Shown: positions 1 through 8,997 of the stretch, piece after piece
Layout of the letters: the number at the start of each line of letters is the position of its first letter
How positions within the stretch are numbered: position 1 is the first letter of the stretch
Origin: JAPOXR01 sp965219635
GTDB lineage: Bacteria; Pseudomonadota; Alphaproteobacteria; Rhodobacterales; Rhodobacteraceae
Assembly: GCA_965219635.1 (NCBI GenBank)
Contig: OZ244783.1
Coordinates: 2,728,001-2,792,000 of the forward strand
Reading direction: 5' to 3'
Length of the DNA stretch: 64,000 nucleotides
Notes under the pieces: generated by a model
The model's input: the letters and a program-made list of their open reading frames with translations, nothing else
Databases searched by the model: none
What the model was told of the DNA's origin: nothing
Made by a program: the position numbers and the translations under genes

Positions 1-145
1 TCATCGCACATGGCGTCGACAGGCTTTGGTGCATGAAGACAGCGGAGTCCCGTTCGATCAGCTCATGGGACTGTTTTGATTGCGTGGCGCCCTTCCAGGC
101 GAGCCTGGAAGTTGAGCGGTTGGATTCTCCTTCAGTGTGCCGCAT
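1..145 (-). CDS. Class III aminotransferase-like protein, N-terminal fragment (cut by window edge)
   Basis: The minus strand downstream of phnY stays open to the window edge, and about 48 codons are visible. The peptide has the stretch LIERDSAVFMHQSLSTPC, which resembles the N-terminus of class III (aspartate aminotransferase family) PLP enzymes found in phosphonate operons. Such genes next to phnW/phnA/phnY include PbfA, which acts on 1-hydroxy-2-aminoethylphosphonate and yields phosphonoacetaldehyde. The proposed ATG at 145 has a weak AGGA upstream; a start further inside is possible. It lies 32 bp after the phnY stop, so it is probably the fourth gene of the operon. The assignment rests on a short stretch plus context; the PLP lysine is outside the window. 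Confidence 0.5.
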   Translation of the reverse strand, partial: MRHTEGESNRSTSRLAWKGATQSKQSHELIERDSAVFMHQSLSTPCAM

Positions 146-177
146 TCAATCCTATTGGCTTTCGGCCCATACCCCGG

Positions 178-1626
178 TCAACTCCAGGGAAGCGAGAACG
201 TCTTGATGTTCGTGTAACTCTTCATGGCCTCGATGACGCCTTCCTTGTAGCCGAGCCCACTATCCTTGATACCACCAAAAGGAGACATCTCGATCCTGTA
301 GCCAGGGACCTCCCAGATGTTCACCGTTCCAACCCTCAATCCCTGGATGTATTTCTGCATGCGGTCGAAGCGGTTCGTGCAAACTCCGGCGGATAGACCA
401 AACGCCGTCGAGTTTGAAATAGCGATCGTCTGCTCGTCGTCATCAGGAACCCTGATGACCGGAATGACCGGCCCGAAGGTCTCCTCCATTACAAGCTCGG
501 CAGCAGGCGGAACTCTGTCCAGGACGATTGGCGGCAGCAAGGCGCCACTCCTGCCAGGATTGTACAGTATCTCCGCCCCAAGCTCTCCAGCGTTTTCTAC
601 CCTCTCCTCGAATAGCTTTGCCGCCGCCTCGCTGACAACCGTTCCAAGGTCGGTTTCGGGGTCCATTGGATCGCCAAACCTGATTGCCCTGGCGCGCTCC
701 AGCACAAGTGGAACAAAGCGGTCAGCTACACTCTCCTGGCACAGGATCCTCTTGACAGCCGTGCACCGTTGGCCGGAATTCTTGGTGGCGCCAGCCACTG
801 CCAGATCGGCCGCCCGGGCGAGGTCGTCGTCATCAAGATCATTGAGCACGATCAGCGGATCGTTTCCTCCAAGTTCAAGTACTGTCCGCTTGTAACCGGC
901 GGTCTCGGCGATCAGCTTGCCGACCCTTACCCCGCCCGTGAATGTGATCAGGTCTATGTTGGGATTGGTGACCATCTCAGGCCCGATCACCTCCGGGCAG
1001 CCTGTCACTACCGAGAACATCTCTGCGGGCAGCCCGGCCTCCATCAGCAGGTCTGCAAGGCGAAGTGCGGACAGAGGTGTCAGTTCTGTTTGTTTGCAAA
1101 CCAGGCAGTTGTTGGTTGCAATCGATGGCGCCACCTTGTGCGCCACCATGTTCAGCGGATGGTTGAAGGGCGTGATTGCCGAGATGGCCCGCAACGGCTC
1201 GCGCAATGTGAAGATCTTCCGGGCCTTTCCTTGCGGCGTCAAATCACAGGAGAAGATCTCTCCGTCATCCTGGATGCAAAGCTGCCCGGCCAGATTGAAC
1301 ACGTCACAGGCGCGGCCAACCTCATAAAGTGAGTCCTTTAGTGAAATCCCGAGCTCAAGCGTAAGTATCTGAGACAGGGACTCCTTTTCGCTTTCCAGGA
1401 GTTCGGCGGTACGAAACAAAATGCGCTGACGCTCATACCGTGTCAGTTTGGGCTCGTAGCTGGCTGCTTTGGCCAATGCCTTCGCTGCATGCTCTGCCCG
1501 CCCCTGCGGAACCGTACCGATAACCTCGCCCGTATAGGGGTAGTGCACCGGAATTGTCTCGTCTGTTCCGACATTTTCTCCGGCAATACGCATTTGCTCG
1601 GCAAGTGGACTGGCGACGGTTTTCAT
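178..1626 (-). CDS. phnY: Phosphonoacetaldehyde dehydrogenase
   Basis: This is an aldehyde dehydrogenase superfamily enzyme of 482 aa that oxidises phosphonoacetaldehyde to phosphonoacetate with NAD(P)+. The catalytic cysteine is in NSGQRCTAVK (Cys288) and the general base in LELGGNDP (Glu251); the cofactor-site motif FTGGVRVGK is near 229. Length matches known rhizobial PhnY. An upstream in-frame ATG at 1674 lies inside phnA. The ATG at 1626 is preferred because it has GGAGAG about 8 nt upstream and begins 1 bp after the phnA stop, suggesting coupled translation. Position between phnA and an aminotransferase-like gene supports PhnY over a generic succinate-semialdehyde-type dehydrogenase. 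Confidence 0.88.
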   Translation of the reverse strand: MKTVASPLAEQMRIAGENVGTDETIPVHYPYTGEVIGTVPQGRAEHAAKALAKAASYEPKLTRYERQRILFRTAELLESEKESLSQILTLELGISLKDSLYEVGRACDVFNLAGQLCIQDDGEIFSCDLTPQGKARKIFTLREPLRAISAITPFNHPLNMVAHKVAPSIATNNCLVCKQTELTPLSALRLADLLMEAGLPAEMFSVVTGCPEVIGPEMVTNPNIDLITFTGGVRVGKLIAETAGYKRTVLELGGNDPLIVLNDLDDDDLARAADLAVAGATKNSGQRCTAVKRILCQESVADRFVPLVLERARAIRFGDPMDPETDLGTVVSEAAAKLFEERVENAGELGAEILYNPGRSGALLPPIVLDRVPPAAELVMEETFGPVIPVIRVPDDDEQTIAISNSTAFGLSAGVCTNRFDRMQKYIQGLRVGTVNIWEVPGYRIEMSPFGGIKDSGLGYKEGVIEAMKSYTNIKTFSLPWS

Positions 1627-1627
1627 A

Positions 1628-2878
1628 CTAGCTCTCCAGACTGGCTGCTCGGGCAGCCACGTGAAACGCATCATAGTTTCGCAGGTATTCGGGGCGCCCG
1701 AGGTTGATTGTCCGATTGACGATAAACGGCACCCACCGTTCAGTCAGCCCTCCGTGCGACCGCAATGGTGCATCCAGTTCATCAAGCTGGTGACGCTCAC
1801 GCGATGTGCCCAGCACTGTTCCAGTGCTCGAAACAACCACAACATCCCCGATGCGGTCGCGCGGCAGTTCGAACTTGCTCGCTGCCTCATCACCGGTCAG
1901 TACAAGCATGATGCCAGTCCGGCGCTTGAGTTCACGTACAAGCCAGTTGACATCGACTGAAGGTTCCAGGTGAATGACCGCAAATGAACCGAGAGCGCCG
2001 TGGTGGACCACATAAGGGTCCGTGATTGGCAGGATCACCCGCGAGTTTCCGACCCCCAGCATCCGGTCCAGAACATCCTGCAGGAAGATGGCGTTCGGGG
2101 TTCCATCCGAAAGGTGTTTCGGCTTCATTCCGTGATCTGCGGTGGCCACAATCGCGGCACCGGATGCATCGAGTTCAGCGAGGTAGCGGTCGATCATGGC
2201 GCAGAAATCGATTGCTTCCCTGTCGGATGGAGCAAACTTGTGCTGCACGTAGTCGGTCGTCGAAAGATACATGAAAGCAGGAGCCTGCTCCTTCAGCAGT
2301 TTGACCCCAGCGGCCATTACAAATTCCGAGAGTTCGGCAGAGTAGACATTCGGCACTGGCCTTCCGAGCCAGGCTGCGGCGTTGTCTATTCCGTTTTCGG
2401 GGGCAGTTGTATCGCCTGCGAGTTCGGACGAGAAACACCAGGCCCGGCCAGACCGGCAATCGAGTCCGGCACCCAGCAGCGCCCGCAGTTTATCCTTGGC
2501 GGTGATTACAGCGACGCGATGGCCAGCATCGTGCGCTGCCGCGAATATCGTGCCTGCTCTCAGGAACCGGACATCATTCATCATGATCTCTTTCCCGGAT
2601 TCCGGATCCAGGAAAAAGTTGCCGCAGATACCGTGAACCGCAGGAGGCGCGCCTGTTGCAATCGAGAGATTGTTCGGATTGGTGAAGGACGGCATGGCGC
2701 TGCGCACGCAAGTAGATGTGCCCGACTCAATGATCCGTTTCATGGCCGGCATGGCGCCTGCAGCTATCGCGCGATCGATGTATTCAGGTTCACATCCGTC
2801 GATACAGATGACCACAGCTGGCTGGCGGGGGGCGGGATAATCGCGCCCGTTGACAGAAAATGCTGATCGCGTGTTCAT
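1628..2878 (-). CDS. phnA: Phosphonoacetate hydrolase
   Basis: This 416-aa alkaline-phosphatase-superfamily enzyme cleaves the C-P bond of phosphonoacetate to give acetate and phosphate. The N-terminal metal site shows as VVICIDGCEP (Asp27). The nucleophile motif PSFTNPNN places the catalytic Thr at 66. Further metal ligands appear in STTDYVQHKF and in VATADHGMKPK, and a late His in LRSHGGLTE. All expected catalytic positions are present. It starts 3 bp after the phnW stop and is followed after 1 bp by phnY, so the three form one transcript. Family and pathway assignment are secure; activity is inferred from motifs and context. Confidence 0.92.
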   Translation of the reverse strand: MNTRSAFSVNGRDYPAPRQPAVVICIDGCEPEYIDRAIAAGAMPAMKRIIESGTSTCVRSAMPSFTNPNNLSIATGAPPAVHGICGNFFLDPESGKEIMMNDVRFLRAGTIFAAAHDAGHRVAVITAKDKLRALLGAGLDCRSGRAWCFSSELAGDTTAPENGIDNAAAWLGRPVPNVYSAELSEFVMAAGVKLLKEQAPAFMYLSTTDYVQHKFAPSDREAIDFCAMIDRYLAELDASGAAIVATADHGMKPKHLSDGTPNAIFLQDVLDRMLGVGNSRVILPITDPYVVHHGALGSFAVIHLEPSVDVNWLVRELKRRTGIMLVLTGDEAASKFELPRDRIGDVVVVSSTGTVLGTSRERHQLDELDAPLRSHGGLTERWVPFIVNRTINLGRPEYLRNYDAFHVAARAASLES

Positions 2879-2881
2879 CGG

Positions 2882-4069
2882 TCAGGCCGCCAGTTCACGG
2901 TCCCGTTCCCTGATGACCGCCTCGGGAGGTTTCGCGCTCCGGACTCCCATTTCTTCGAGAACCTCCTTTACCGCCTCACAGGCGTCCTTCATGTCATGTT
3001 CGTCGAGGTGACCGATACAGCCCATGCGGAAACTGTCCACGCCAGTCAGTTTCCCCGGATATATCAGGAAACCGCGTCGGCTCATCAATCCGTAGAAATC
3101 CTCAAAGTCGAATGCAGGATCTGCTGGATTGAAGAATGTGACAATGATCGGGGACAGCCATTCATCGCTGAGTAGGGTTTCGAAACCCATAGAGCGCATG
3201 CCCGACACCAACACGTCGCGATTGCGGCTATAACGGCCATGCCGCCCTGCCACACCACCTTCCTCATCATGCTGACGCAAAGCATCCGCAAATGCCGCAA
3301 CCACATGGGTTGGCGGCGTGAACCGCCACTGGCCATTCCTGTTGAACCCCTCCCACTGCGCATGGGCATCCAGACTGACAGAATGGCAATTGCCGGCAGC
3401 CCTTTTGAGGGCTTCGGTCTCGGCCATGACAAAGGCGAAGCCGGGCGAACCTTCAAAGCACTTGTTTGACGACGAGACCATTGCCTCGAACGGAACGGTA
3501 GCCGGATCTATCGGAATGGCGCCAAACGCGCTCATGCTGTCGATCAGCAACTTGCGCCCAGCGCCGGCAGTCGCGGCGGCAATTTCTGAGATTGGGTTCA
3601 GGATGCCGGAACTGGTTTCGCAATGGATGGCAACGACATGAGTGATCGCCGGATCCTGCAAGAGCGCCCGGCTTACTTCAACGCCGCGTGGTGGCAGGTA
3701 ATCGCCCTTGTCGATCACAGAGTATGCTCGCCCGATTCCGGCGAGGATTGACGCGGCCCTCTTTCCATATGCTCCGTTCACAAGCACGAGCGCCTTGCCA
3801 TCGGCGGGCACCAGGGTGCCGATCATTGACTCTACCGCATAGGTCCCACTTCCCTGCAATGGAACGCACTCGTAACCGGCAGTGCACCCAGCCAACTCCA
3901 GCAACCGTTGGCGGATTGAGGCTGTCATGGCTATGAACTTCTGGTCACGCGACCCCCAGTCGCGCAGCATTGCCTCCCTTGTGTGCACTGAAGTGCTTAG
4001 CGGACCTGGTGTCAGCAGCAGAGGTTCACCGCTTGGGCGGGAATGAGACAAGCGTGCCTGGCCGTTCAT
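2882..4069 (-). CDS. phnW: 2-aminoethylphosphonate--pyruvate transaminase
   Basis: This is a class V PLP aminotransferase of 395 aa and the first step of 2-aminoethylphosphonate breakdown, giving phosphonoacetaldehyde and alanine. The N-terminus LLLTPGPLSTS is typical of PhnW. The PLP aspartate is in LLIDSMSAFG (Asp177) and the Schiff-base lysine in SSSNKCFEG (Lys203). An upstream in-frame ATG at 4237 would run into the divergent LysR gene. The ATG at 4069 has AAAGAGG upstream and fits the family start. It leads the phnW-phnA-phnY operon, and the divergent LysR gene is the obvious candidate regulator. Confidence 0.9.
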   Translation of the reverse strand: MNGQARLSHSRPSGEPLLLTPGPLSTSVHTREAMLRDWGSRDQKFIAMTASIRQRLLELAGCTAGYECVPLQGSGTYAVESMIGTLVPADGKALVLVNGAYGKRAASILAGIGRAYSVIDKGDYLPPRGVEVSRALLQDPAITHVVAIHCETSSGILNPISEIAAATAGAGRKLLIDSMSAFGAIPIDPATVPFEAMVSSSNKCFEGSPGFAFVMAETEALKRAAGNCHSVSLDAHAQWEGFNRNGQWRFTPPTHVVAAFADALRQHDEEGGVAGRHGRYSRNRDVLVSGMRSMGFETLLSDEWLSPIIVTFFNPADPAFDFEDFYGLMSRRGFLIYPGKLTGVDSFRMGCIGHLDEHDMKDACEAVKEVLEEMGVRSAKPPEAVIRERDRELAA

Positions 4070-4117
4070 GTTGGCCTCTTTCCGGGGTTGCCATGCTGCA
4101 CCGCCAATAGGACCATC

Positions 4118-4145
4118 ACGAACATTTACAAAATCGTTAGTTCGT
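4118..4145. promoter_or_regulatory. Inverted repeat in the phnW/LysR intergenic region
   Basis: ACGAAC and GTTCGT form an exact inverted repeat with a 16-bp spacer, in the 135-bp gap between the divergent phnW and LysR starts. The position is where a LysR regulator would bind to control phnW and itself. The arms extend imperfectly outwards (CCAT on one side, ATGG on the other). Function is inferred from place and symmetry only. Confidence 0.4.
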
Positions 4146-4204
4146 ATGGGTCCATAAGTGCTACTGATGGTATCCAGCAACAAGGCCACGGGGAGATTAC
4201 CGTC

Positions 4205-5086
4205 ATGCGCTACGCACAATTGCGGGCATTTCATCATGTCGCCCTATGTGGAGGCTTCTCGCGGGCGGCGGAAAGACTGTGCCTGACTCAACCGGCGATT
4301 TCTGACCAGGTCCGGCGGCTCGAAGCCGAATATGACACGTTGCTGTTCGACCGTTCAGGCAACCGGGCCGCGCTAACCGCCAAAGGCGCACAGCTGTTCG
4401 ATCACACAAGCCGCATGTTCGAGGCTGAGGATCGCGCCCGCGAATTCCTGACCACCACCCGGAGCGAACTGACCGGGAGATTAAGGCTCATCGTAGACTC
4501 CGCCCGCCATGTGGCCCGGCTGCTGGGGCAATTCCGCAAGGCCCATCCGAAAGTGCAGGCCAGCCTGCGTTCAGGCAACACCGATGCAGTCATTCGGGCG
4601 CTCATGGAGTACGATGCCGACATCGGTGTCGGGGGGAATTTCCCGGATGACAGCCGGCTGGAATTCATGGCGCTGGGACGTTCACCTGTGGTTGCCATTG
4701 CTGCTGCGGACCACCAGCTGGCCTCGGCGGGAACTTCGGAGTTTGGCGAACTGGCGCAATTCCCACTGGTTGTCCGGGAGCCGGGATCCAAGACACGGCA
4801 GATTGTCGAGGCGGCGGCTGCGGAAATCGGCATTGATGCCGGACAGGCAATGGAAGCCGAAGGACGCGAGGCAATGTTCGAGATCGTCGGCGCAGGACTA
4901 GGGATCGGTTTCGTTGCTGAAAACGAACTGCCGAGGAGTCCGGGGCTGGCAAGGATCAGGATTGCCGACCCGCGGTTTGTGATGGAGGAGAAGCTTGTGC
5001 ATCTCAGAAACCGAAGGGAGTCGCCCATGATCAGATCCTTCATGCGGGCTGCGCGCCAGTGGAAGACCGAGTCTGGCAAGGGTTGA
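4205..5086 (+). CDS. LysR-family regulator, probably of the phn operon
   Basis: This 293-aa protein has an N-terminal winged helix-turn-helix (residues about 1-60; ERLCLTQPAISDQVRRLE is the recognition region) and a LysR substrate-binding domain. It is transcribed divergently from phnW with a 135-bp shared intergenic region, the usual arrangement for a LysR regulator and its target. The start at 4205 follows GGGGAG and matches the family N-terminus; the longer open frame from 4043 would overlap phnW. LysR regulators of 2-aminoethylphosphonate genes are known; the inducer here is inferred, likely 2-aminoethylphosphonate or an intermediate. Confidence 0.85.
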   Translation: MRYAQLRAFHHVALCGGFSRAAERLCLTQPAISDQVRRLEAEYDTLLFDRSGNRAALTAKGAQLFDHTSRMFEAEDRAREFLTTTRSELTGRLRLIVDSARHVARLLGQFRKAHPKVQASLRSGNTDAVIRALMEYDADIGVGGNFPDDSRLEFMALGRSPVVAIAAADHQLASAGTSEFGELAQFPLVVREPGSKTRQIVEAAAAEIGIDAGQAMEAEGREAMFEIVGAGLGIGFVAENELPRSPGLARIRIADPRFVMEEKLVHLRNRRESPMIRSFMRAARQWKTESGKG

Positions 5087-5309
5087 CTCCATGGCATGCC
5101 GTAACCGCAAGCCGTTTCGATGAAAGGCGGTGAGTATTATCGGCCTTTACAGGACAGGGTCCTGTGCGAATATGAAACAGCAGGACAGAGGAGGCAGCCA
5201 ATTGTTCGGACCCGTTCCTTCTGTGGTGACCAAGGGGGCATTCTCCAGCGCAGAGCGGCCATGAAACTGGCTATGGACGGCAGGAACAGCGGAGAGGAGA
5301 GTACGATCC

Positions 5310-7100
5310 ATGAATGAAATGGATGGCGAGGATTCTGGCACCTACGGGTCAGGAAACAGCAAACCGGACTCCATCAGTTCACCGGGCGGCTCGGCTGCGG
5401 CCAGCAGCCTGTCACCGATCAATGGATATTCGCATGTGCGCGGTCCAAAACATCCGCCGCTCCTGAACTGCACGGTATCCCAACTGCTGAGCAATGCCGC
5501 CGTCCGGCATGGCCACTGCGATGCTGTTGTCTTCTGCGAGCAGGGCATCAGGATGAGCTATGGCGAATTCGACCAGGAAGTTGACAGGATTGCCGCTGGG
5601 CTGCTGGCACTTGGCCTTGCCAAGGGCGACCGGCTTGGCATCTGGGCGCCAAACCGCGTCGAGTGGATGCTGACGCAATTTGCAACAGCACGGATCGGCG
5701 TCATTCTTGTAAACATCAACCCGGCCTACCGGGTTACCGAGTTTGAATTCGCCATGAACAAGGTCGGATGCAAGGCCATCGTGATGGCCCGTTCATTCAA
5801 GAGTTCGGACTATACCGGAATGATCCGCACTCTTGCTCCTGAACTCGCCGACGCCGAACCCGGCAATCTTCGATGCAGCCGCCTTCCGGCCCTGCGTCAT
5901 GTCATCGTTACCGACGACGATCCAGGACCAGGGGCGCTGAGTTTTGGCGAGGTAGCCGGAATCGCCGGTCCAGAAGAAGTGTCTCGACTGCATGAGATCG
6001 AAGCATCGCTGGACCCTGACGATCCCATCAACATCCAGTTCACCTCGGGCACCACAGGCCATCCGAAGGGAGCCACGCTCTCGCACTTCAATATCGTGAA
6101 CAACGCCCGCTTCGTTACCGACCGGATCCGATTGACGGAAAAGGACCGGCTCGCAATCCCCGTGCCACTTTACCATTGCTTTGGCATGGTGATGGGCGTG
6201 CTCGGCGCTGTCGACAAGGGAGCTGCGCTTATCTTTCCCGGAGAAGGGTTCGATCCGATTGCAACACTCAATGCCCTGGAAGGAGAGCAATGCACTGCTA
6301 CGTACGGCGTTCCGACGATGTTTGTGACTATGCTCGAGGAACTCGACAAGCGACCCCGCGATCTCTCAAGCCTGCGCACCGGCATCATGGCGGGAGCACC
6401 TTGCCCAGCAGACGTGATGCGGCGCGTTAACGAAGACCTCAACATGACCGAAGTCACCATCTGCTACGGCATGACCGAAACATCACCCGTTTCGTTCCAG
6501 AGTTTTGTCGATGATCCGACTGACCGCCGCTGCGAGACTGTCGGGCGCATCCACCCCCATCTGGATGTGAAGATCATTGATCAAGACGGCCAGACGGTAC
6601 CAGTAGGAGAACAGGGCGAACTTTGCACCCATGGTTACTCGGTGATGAAGGGCTATTGGGGGGATGAAGCCAAGACGGCGGCATCAATAAAGGACGGCTG
6701 GATGCACACCGGCGACCTCGCTGTTCTGGATGAAGAAGGCTACTGCTCGATCACCGGGCGCCTGACCGACATGATCATACGGGGTGGCGAGAACATCCAC
6801 CCAAGGGAGATCGAAGAGTTCCTGTTCCGGCATCCCAAGGTCAGCGTCGTTCAGGTATTTGGCGTGCCCGACGCAAAGTATGGGGAAGCAGTGTGCGCCT
6901 GGGTCATCGTCAGGCCCGGGACGGAACTGTCGGAAGAGGAACTGCGCGACCACTGCCGCGACCGAATTGCCCATTTCAAGGTCCCCAAGCATTTCCGGTT
7001 TGTCGACGAGATGCCGATGACGATCACGGGCAAGCCGCAGAAATTCGTGATGCGCAACAGGATGATCAAGGAACTGGACGCAGATTTGCCGCGAGCATGA
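5310..7100 (+). CDS. AMP-binding acyl-CoA synthetase
   Basis: This 596-aa ANL-superfamily enzyme activates a carboxylic acid to acyl-AMP and then acyl-CoA. The adenylate P-loop TSGTTGHPKGATLSH is at residues 245-259, the YGMTETSPVS motif follows mid-protein, HTGDLAVLDEEGY and GGENIHPREIEE mark the hinge and C-terminal lid, and the late lysine lies in ITGKPQKF. It resembles medium/long-chain fatty-acyl-CoA synthases more than acetyl-CoA synthetase. GGAGAGGAGAG precedes the ATG. It could in principle activate acetate made by PhnA, but the sequence does not show this and the size suggests a longer acyl chain. Its orientation is the same as the LysR gene, 223 bp downstream. Confidence 0.85.
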   Translation: MNEMDGEDSGTYGSGNSKPDSISSPGGSAAASSLSPINGYSHVRGPKHPPLLNCTVSQLLSNAAVRHGHCDAVVFCEQGIRMSYGEFDQEVDRIAAGLLALGLAKGDRLGIWAPNRVEWMLTQFATARIGVILVNINPAYRVTEFEFAMNKVGCKAIVMARSFKSSDYTGMIRTLAPELADAEPGNLRCSRLPALRHVIVTDDDPGPGALSFGEVAGIAGPEEVSRLHEIEASLDPDDPINIQFTSGTTGHPKGATLSHFNIVNNARFVTDRIRLTEKDRLAIPVPLYHCFGMVMGVLGAVDKGAALIFPGEGFDPIATLNALEGEQCTATYGVPTMFVTMLEELDKRPRDLSSLRTGIMAGAPCPADVMRRVNEDLNMTEVTICYGMTETSPVSFQSFVDDPTDRRCETVGRIHPHLDVKIIDQDGQTVPVGEQGELCTHGYSVMKGYWGDEAKTAASIKDGWMHTGDLAVLDEEGYCSITGRLTDMIIRGGENIHPREIEEFLFRHPKVSVVQVFGVPDAKYGEAVCAWVIVRPGTELSEEELRDHCRDRIAHFKVPKHFRFVDEMPMTITGKPQKFVMRNRMIKELDADLPRA

Positions 7101-7691
7101 ATTTGCCAAGTAACGCCGCGATGACTGCGAGGCATCGTAGTTCCAGCCACCGACAGGGACAGAACTGTTGAGACTCGACTTGCGGATTGCGAGTTGACTA
7201 CCTGAAACCAAACCTGGATCAGTCGTGCCTGCAACTCGGTCTTGTCCGGTGTCAAACATGCCGACGAGCCTGAATGGTCTTCGTAGTAATGTATGGCCGG
7301 ACCGGGCACCGCCTTGCCACCTGCTGACACTCAAATGGGCTTCCCGGAGAGCGGATGTATAGGTTCAGTTTTATCCAGAACTCTTGAGAAATTGCACTTG
7401 GCCCAATTCAATCAGATTTTTTGATCTTGAATGATCGCTTGGTAGGTGGCCGCAGATCCGGATGAATGCCGGGTCTTTCGACGCCGCAGGCCCACGCACA
7501 AGGGTTCCCTGTCTGTTAGGGGAGACGATTGAACCGGGGCCGGGAAACGCGTTTGCCCTGGCGTTTCTTCTCTCCAGGTGCCTCGGACGTGCCGGTCAAT
7601 CACTCGCCTGCCGATGATGCTGCGACCATGTCCGAGCTCTTCCAACATGTTCACCCGGCTTGTGCAGGCACCCAAGAAACGAAGGTCCCAA
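7101..7691. other. Intergenic stretch without a recognisable gene
   Basis: About 590 bp follow the acyl-CoA synthetase. Short open frames on both strands lack ribosome sites and family resemblance. I see no RNA gene or insertion-sequence end here. Confidence 0.5.
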
Positions 7692-7745
7692 TTGTGAATG
7701 GCAAACTACTGGTTTACAATTCGTTCTTCTACTGCCCATTTGTAA
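7692..7745. promoter_or_regulatory. Three related TTGTRAA half-sites upstream of the XRE regulator
   Basis: TTGTGAA (7692), TTTACAA (7713) and TTTGTAA (7739) lie in the 80 bp before the HTH-protein start and alternate in orientation. They look like half-sites of an operator, and XRE/ImmA-type regulators often control their own promoter. The role is inferred. Confidence 0.35.
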
Positions 7746-7769
7746 TATGGCTACTGCGGGGATGTAACG

Positions 7770-8840
7770 ATGATAGGGAAAAGACTAAGGTTAGCCCGCT
7801 CAGCCGCCGGTTTCTCCCTTAGGGAATTGCAGGGCAGTATTGGAAACCTGGTTACAGCCCAAGCCATCGGCAAATATGAACGTGACGAGTCAATGCCGGG
7901 ATCAAGGGTTCTGATGGCGTTGGCCGAAGCACTCGGGGTTCCGGAGGATTACCTGCTTAGCCAACAGGCGACAGCGCTTGAAAGAGTGGAGTTCTCACAG
8001 GACAGGTTGTTGAGCCGCAGAGAGAAAGCCCAGATCGAAGCGAAGGTGCTTCATTTGGCCGAGCGCTATCTGGCAATCGAAGAATTGCTCGGCCTGGAAA
8101 CGAATTGGGATGAGCCTCGGAACGCCCCTTTTCCTGTCACCAGAGGCATATGCGAGGCAGACTCTGCCGCAATGTGCCTGCGTGATCACTGGGGTCTCGG
8201 ACAAGGCCCAATTCTGAACATGGCCGAGCTGCTGGAGGAACGAGGGGTCAAGATATTGGCCGTAGACATCGGCAACACTGCCGGGTTTACGGTGCGCATC
8301 ATGCGCCCCGCCCAACGGTCCATTCCGGTCTTCGTCATCAACCAGAAAGATTGGGCTGAGCGCAAGCGATTCAATCTGGCACACGAACTGGGCCGATTGA
8401 TCATGCAGGTCAATCCAAAGTTGGACCCGGAAAAGGCAGACCGCCGTTTCAGCAGGGCTTTTCTGATGCCGGCTGAATCAATGTGGACCGCTGTCGGCAA
8501 GCATCGGACCTCCATTGAATTGGCTGAACTGCTGTGCCTGAAGCAGCGTTTTGGCGCCAGCTGCCAGGCGGTTGCGGCTCGCTGCAGAGATCTGAACATA
8601 ACCGGTGAGTCTCTGAACAGAGAACTTCTAAGGCAGTTCAAGCGTATGGGTTGGCGTTCGCCCCCCTACAAGGAGCATGGATCTTTGCCTCCGGCGTCCG
8701 AAGACTCAACCCGGTTTATGCGGCTCTGCTACCGGGCGGTTTCGGAGGGGGCTGTCTCGGAACCAAAGGCTGCCGAGTGCCTGGGAATTCCGGCTCGCGA
8801 ACTGGGCAGGCGCATGAGCGACCGAGAAGCCTATAGGTAA
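7770..8840 (+). CDS. XRE-family HTH protein with ImmA/IrrE-like domain, zinc motif degenerate
   Basis: This 356-aa protein has an N-terminal Cro/CI-type helix-turn-helix (residues about 1-65) and a central ImmA/IrrE (COG2856) peptidase-like domain. The domain signature FNLAHELGRLIM begins at residue 201, followed by RAFLMPAES. The zinc-binding HExxH normally reads HELGH; here it is HELGR, with Arg209 (codon CGA) in place of the second histidine, so peptidase activity is doubtful. Such proteins occur as stress or phage-related regulators and as antitoxin-like factors. No toxin gene adjoins. Half-sites upstream suggest self-regulation. The fold assignment is firm and the role unknown. Confidence 0.8.
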   Translation: MIGKRLRLARSAAGFSLRELQGSIGNLVTAQAIGKYERDESMPGSRVLMALAEALGVPEDYLLSQQATALERVEFSQDRLLSRREKAQIEAKVLHLAERYLAIEELLGLETNWDEPRNAPFPVTRGICEADSAAMCLRDHWGLGQGPILNMAELLEERGVKILAVDIGNTAGFTVRIMRPAQRSIPVFVINQKDWAERKRFNLAHELGRLIMQVNPKLDPEKADRRFSRAFLMPAESMWTAVGKHRTSIELAELLCLKQRFGASCQAVAARCRDLNITGESLNRELLRQFKRMGWRSPPYKEHGSLPPASEDSTRFMRLCYRAVSEGAVSEPKAAECLGIPARELGRRMSDREAYR

Positions 8841-8997
8841 GCTCCCGCATAGCGAGTCTTGAAGTAACTGGCTGCAGTTCTCTCGGGTCCGAATTTCCGC
8901 AAACCCTGAGATCTGGGTTATGCAACTCCACTCTGTACGCTGCTGTCTGACGCATCCACCACCAATCGTAGCCCCTATCGTGTTCGTAGATGAATTC

